NCBI RefSeq assembly: GCF_028747205.1
Contig: NZ_CP112880.1
Location: forward strand, 6,793,501 to 6,857,500
Origin: Streptomyces sp. CA-278952
Lineage (GTDB): Bacteria > Actinomycetota > Actinomycetes > Streptomycetales > Streptomycetaceae
Length of the DNA stretch: 64,000 nucleotides
Direction: 5' to 3'
The notes below the pieces were generated by a model, which was not told the DNA's origin, searched no databases, and saw nothing but the letters and a program-made list of their open reading frames with translations. Shown one piece after another: positions 61,446 to 64,000 of this stretch (position 1 is its first letter; each line of letters starts with the position of its first letter). The translations under genes and the position numbers were made by a program.

Positions 61446-61982
61446 ATGACCGAGGCGCAGGAATCCGAGCACGGCGGGCCGTCCGTGCCGCAGACCCGCA
61501 CCGCCCGCCACCGCCGGATCGTGGACATCCTGAACCGGCAGCCGGTCCGCTCGCAGAGCCAGCTGGCCAAGCTCCTCGCCGACGACGGGCTGAGCGTCAC
61601 CCAGGCGACGCTCTCCCGGGACCTCGACGAGCTGGGCGCGGTGAAGATCCGCAACACCGGCGGCGAGCTGATCTACGCGGTGCCGAGCGAGGGCGGATTC
61701 CGCACCCCGCAGGCCCCGCTGGGCGGCTCGGCCAAGGAGGAGCGGATGCGCCGGCTCTCCGCCGAACTGCTCATCTCGGCGGAGGCCTCGGCCAACCTCG
61801 TGGTGCTGCGCACCCCGCCGGGCGCGGCCCAGTTCCTCGCCTCGGCCATCGACCAGGCCGAACTGCACGACATCCTCGGCACCATCGCGGGCGACGATAC
61901 GCTGATGCTCATCAGCCGGGACCCGAACGGCGGCCAGGCGCTCGCCGACCACCTGCTGAGGCTCGCTCAGAACGACCGCTGA
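61446..61982 (+). CDS. argR: Arginine repressor
   Basis: 178 residues. The winged HTH is [52 protein letters not shown]; the C-terminal oligomerisation and arginine-binding domain has [15 protein letters not shown] and [16 protein letters not shown], with the GTIAGDDT motif that contacts arginine. GAGG precedes the ATG. The hexameric repressor should bind the ARG boxes at 57015-57050 and 63534-63551, giving negative feedback on its own operon and on argG. Confidence 0.97.
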   Translation: MTEAQESEHGGPSVPQTRTARHRRIVDILNRQPVRSQSQLAKLLADDGLSVTQATLSRDLDELGAVKIRNTGGELIYAVPSEGGFRTPQAPLGGSAKEERMRRLSAELLISAEASANLVVLRTPPGAAQFLASAIDQAELHDILGTIAGDDTLMLISRDPNGGQALADHLLRLAQNDR

Positions 61983-61992
61983 TCCTCCCTGT

Positions 61993-62700
61993 TCAGTAGC
62001 GCGTGATCGCGGTCGGGCCCGAGGAGGTGCCGATCGCGATGTGCGGGTCGCGCTCCGGGTCCGCCCAGGCGAGGATCTCCGCCATGGCGTCGGCCGGGAC
62101 CGAGACGCACCCGGCCGTCGCCCCGCCCCCGTTCACGTGCAGGAAGATGCCCGCGCCCCTGCCCCGTACCGGACGGTCGTAGTTGAAGCCGATCACCAGG
62201 GCGCGGGCGTACTGCGTGCCGTAGGAGACCAGGTGCTCGGCCTCCGCCGCCCGGCAGTGGCCGGGGCGCGGTTCCACCCAGCGGTTGTACGCGCGCGAGT
62301 CGTTGTCCTGGCACCACCAGGAGTCCTCGTTGACCTCGCGGTAGGGGTACGTCGTGCCGGCCGGGGCGTCCTCGGTGCCGAAGGCGTACGGCAGGTCGTA
62401 CAGGCCGGTGGGCGTGGTACTGGTGCCCTGCTCCCGGGTCGCCCCCTCGGCCAGGCCGCCTCCCCCGAACCGCGCGGGCGCCGACCCGGCCTCCGTCCAG
62501 CTGCCCCCGCGACGCTCCCACCAGGTCACGGTCCCCGTCGTGGAGCCGGTGCCGGGGGCCTCGGCGGTGATCAACTGGGAGCCGCCGCCCGTGTCCGCCA
62601 GCCGGTACGGCAGGGGAGGGGCATCGGTCCGGCCGGGCCCGGCCCCGAGGGAGCCGGTCAGGGCGAGGAGTACGGCGGCGGTCACCAGTGATCTGCGCAT
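61993..62700 (-). CDS. Secreted L,D-transpeptidase (YkuD-like)
   Basis: 235 residues from the ATG at 62700: signal peptide MRRSLVTAAVLLALTGSLGAGP, then a domain with GTSTTPTGLYDLPYAFG, NRWVEPRPGHCRAAEAEHLV and the catalytic block IFLHVNGGGATAGCVSVP, in which the Cys is the nucleophile and the His completes the dyad (H-x-N-G-G-G...A-G-C-V/I-S). It is the murein L,D-transpeptidase variant common in actinobacteria. TACGGT lies seven bases before the ATG, so the mRNA may be leaderless. It ends only ten bases from the convergent argR stop. Confidence 0.9.
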   Translation of the reverse strand: MRRSLVTAAVLLALTGSLGAGPGRTDAPPLPYRLADTGGGSQLITAEAPGTGSTTGTVTWWERRGGSWTEAGSAPARFGGGGLAEGATREQGTSTTPTGLYDLPYAFGTEDAPAGTTYPYREVNEDSWWCQDNDSRAYNRWVEPRPGHCRAAEAEHLVSYGTQYARALVIGFNYDRPVRGRGAGIFLHVNGGGATAGCVSVPADAMAEILAWADPERDPHIAIGTSSGPTAITRY

Positions 62701-62784
62701 GCTCCGGACCGTACGGCGGCCGGCGGGCACGCCCCACCGGACCTGCTCCGTACGGCCCAGCGGTTCACTGCGGACGGCACGGGC

Positions 62785-63384
62785 TCACTCCGGGAGCGCG
62801 GCCGGCAGGGGCGGCAGCGGGAGCGGCAGGCCCGGCAGCCCGTCGATGCTCGTCGCGATGTCCTCCTTCTTCGCGAAGTAGGCGCTGAGGCTCTCGTCGT
62901 CGTCGCGCCGGAACCGGTCCGCGTGCAGCGTGCGGTCCTCGTCGTAGCTCAGGAACGGCACGCCGAACCCACAGGTGTCGCGGATGAGTTCGGCGGTCAC
63001 CACGATGATCGCGCGCAGCCCGTGCGGGGCCGGGTCGACACCGGGGAAGCGGGCGAGAAGCCCGGGGAACCGGGGGTCGTCACGGAAGACCGGCTCACCC
63101 CGGCCGTGCACGCGCACGATGTTCGGCGGCCCCTGGAAGGCGCACCACATCAGGGTGATGCGCCCGTTCTCCCGGAGGTGGGCGACGGTCTCGGCGTTGC
63201 TCCCGGCGAAGTCCAGGTAGGCGACGGTCCGCTCGTCGAGGACGGCGAAGGAGCCGGTGACGCCCTTGGGCGAGAGGTTCACCGTGCCGTCGGAGTCCAG
63301 CGGGGCGGTGGCCGTGAAGAAGATGTGCTGTTCCTCGATGAAGGTTCTGAGCCGTCCGTCGATGCGGTCGTGCGTTTTTCCCAT
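62785..63384 (-). CDS. Pyridoxamine 5'-phosphate oxidase-like flavin/F420 fold protein
   Basis: 199 residues from the ATG at 63384 (MGKTHDRIDGRLRTFIEEQHIFFTATAPLD). The split-barrel fold shows TVNLSPKGVTGSFAVLDERTVAYLDFAGSNAETVAHLRENGRITLMWCAFQGPPNIVRVHGRGEPVF. Relatives bind FMN or F420 and reduce or oxidise small substrates. The frame is open upstream to 63927 as a shadow of argG. GATAAT lies six bases before the ATG, a good leaderless arrangement. It is divergent from argG. Confidence 0.88.
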   Translation of the reverse strand: MGKTHDRIDGRLRTFIEEQHIFFTATAPLDSDGTVNLSPKGVTGSFAVLDERTVAYLDFAGSNAETVAHLRENGRITLMWCAFQGPPNIVRVHGRGEPVFRDDPRFPGLLARFPGVDPAPHGLRAIIVVTAELIRDTCGFGVPFLSYDEDRTLHADRFRRDDDESLSAYFAKKEDIATSIDGLPGLPLPLPPLPAALPE

Positions 63385-63514
63385 GAGGTGATTATCGGAC
63401 CCCGATCTGGGCGGTGGGCAGGGCATTTCAGCATCCGGACCTCGGGTGCGACCCCGCTCCGCTCGCCGCCTCCGCGCACCCGTGCGGCCGATCGCACTGC
63501 GTTGGCCTGCTCTT

Positions 63515-63551
63515 TTGACAAACAATACGGTGGACTGCATAGTTATGCCCA
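63515..63551 (+). promoter_or_regulatory. argG promoter with ARG box
   Basis: TTGACA (63515-63520) and CATAGT (63538-63543), 17 bases apart, form a strong promoter. The 18-bp ARG-box-like site ACTGCATAGTTATGCCCA (63534-63551) covers the -10. ArgR from the gene at 61446 is the expected repressor. Confidence 0.82.
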
Positions 63552-63579
63552 TCAGTGATTGCACCGTAAGGAGAAACCC

Positions 63580-64000
63580 GTGACCGAGCGCGTCGTTCTC
63601 GCCTACTCGGGCGGCCTGGACACCTCCGTCGCCATCGGCTGGATCGCCGAGGAGACGGGCGCCGAGGTCATCGCCGTCGCCGTGGACGTCGGCCAGGGCG
63701 GCGAGGACCTGGACGTCATCCGCAAGCGCGCGCTCGCCTGCGGTGCCGTCGAAGCCGAGGTCGCGGACGCCAAGGACGAGTTCGCCGAGGAGTACTGCCT
63801 CCCGGCGATCAAGGCCAACGCCCTCTACATGGACCGCTACCCGCTGGTCTCGGCCCTCTCCCGGCCGGCCATCGTCAAGCACCTCGTCGCCGCCGCCCAC
63901 AAGCACAACGCCCAGATCGTCGCCCACGGCTGCACCGGCAAGGGCAACGACCAGGTCCGCTTCGAGGCCGGTATCTCCGCGCTCGGCCCCGACCTGAAGT
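63580..64000 (+). CDS. argG: Argininosuccinate synthase, 3' truncated by window end
   Basis: 140 residues are visible. The GTG at 63580 has AAGGAG upstream. [20 protein letters not shown] carries the PP-loop SGGLDTS that binds ATP, followed by [16 protein letters not shown] and [16 protein letters not shown], which bind citrulline and aspartate. It joins citrulline and aspartate to argininosuccinate. It stands 1.6 kb beyond argR, with two minus-strand genes between, and has its own ARG-box promoter. Confidence 0.96.
   Translation, partial: MTERVVLAYSGGLDTSVAIGWIAEETGAEVIAVAVDVGQGGEDLDVIRKRALACGAVEAEVADAKDEFAEEYCLPAIKANALYMDRYPLVSALSRPAIVKHLVAAAHKHNAQIVAHGCTGKGNDQVRFEAGISALGPDLK

Overview
The window is very GC-rich, strongly GC3-biased actinobacterial DNA with many GTG starts, GTGA/ATGA stop-start overlaps and several likely leaderless genes. 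The gene order (glycine-betaine transporter, infC-rpmI-rplT, 23S-type rRNA methyltransferase, pheST, argCJBDR, argG) and families such as DUF1844, DUF5997, NsdA-like regulators and leaderless GTG genes point to a Streptomyces or close relative, in the chromosomal core. No rRNA, tRNA, CRISPR, insertion sequence or prophage was found.

Region by region. 1-9.8 kb: a + strand operon of five translationally coupled genes (FAD oxidoreductase, DUF1365, two CFA-synthase-type methyltransferases, DUF1295 membrane protein) faces a - strand operon of an ECF sigma factor, its zinc-finger anti-sigma factor and a DNA photolyase. The set mirrors the Mycobacterium sigK-rskA/ufaA1 locus and looks like a light or singlet-oxygen stress module that modifies unsaturated membrane fatty acids. 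Next to it are two membrane-protein genes (one ABA4-like) divergent from a MerR regulator. 10-17 kb: an iron-boxed siderophore-interacting protein, a 5'-3' exonuclease, and a glycine-betaine ABC transporter whose permease is fused to two tandem binding domains and whose leader contains an intrinsic terminator. 17-29 kb: regulators with divergent transporters (TDT with LysR, EamA with TetR), a metal receptor, a DUF2510 protein, a PLP racemase-fold enzyme, a proline-rich membrane protein coupled to a mycosin-like protease, SseB-like protein and aquaporin Z.

29.3-37.8 kb is translation housekeeping: DUF1844, a structured leader with terminator, infC with an ATC start, rpmI, rplT, a TrmH-family RNA methyltransferase, a PAS histidine kinase, pheS and pheT. 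37.8-40.2 kb holds an NsdA-like TPR regulator and a NUDIX hydrolase. 40.2-41.9 kb is a lower-GC accessory patch of orphan and decayed genes. 41.9-56.8 kb is mixed: hydroxyacyl-CoA dehydrogenase, GHL10 glycoside hydrolase, DUF1918, an EamA exporter and a MocR regulator whose start codons overlap head to head, a histidine-phosphatase fold lacking its catalytic residues, cyclophilin, DUF5997, an HTH-less LysR-like protein, a GT-C-like membrane protein, a MerR-HEAT fusion with its HEAT partner, a GPP34 protein, a zinc ribbon protein, a small secreted protein, a VOC protein and an SMI1/KNR4 protein.

56.8-64 kb is arginine biosynthesis: argC-J-B-D-R under an ARG-box promoter, then an L,D-transpeptidase and a PNPOx-like protein on the opposite strand, then the start of argG behind its own ARG-box promoter. 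ArgC, J, B and D run the cyclic acetylated-ornithine route, ArgG continues toward arginine, and ArgR closes the feedback loop on both promoters.
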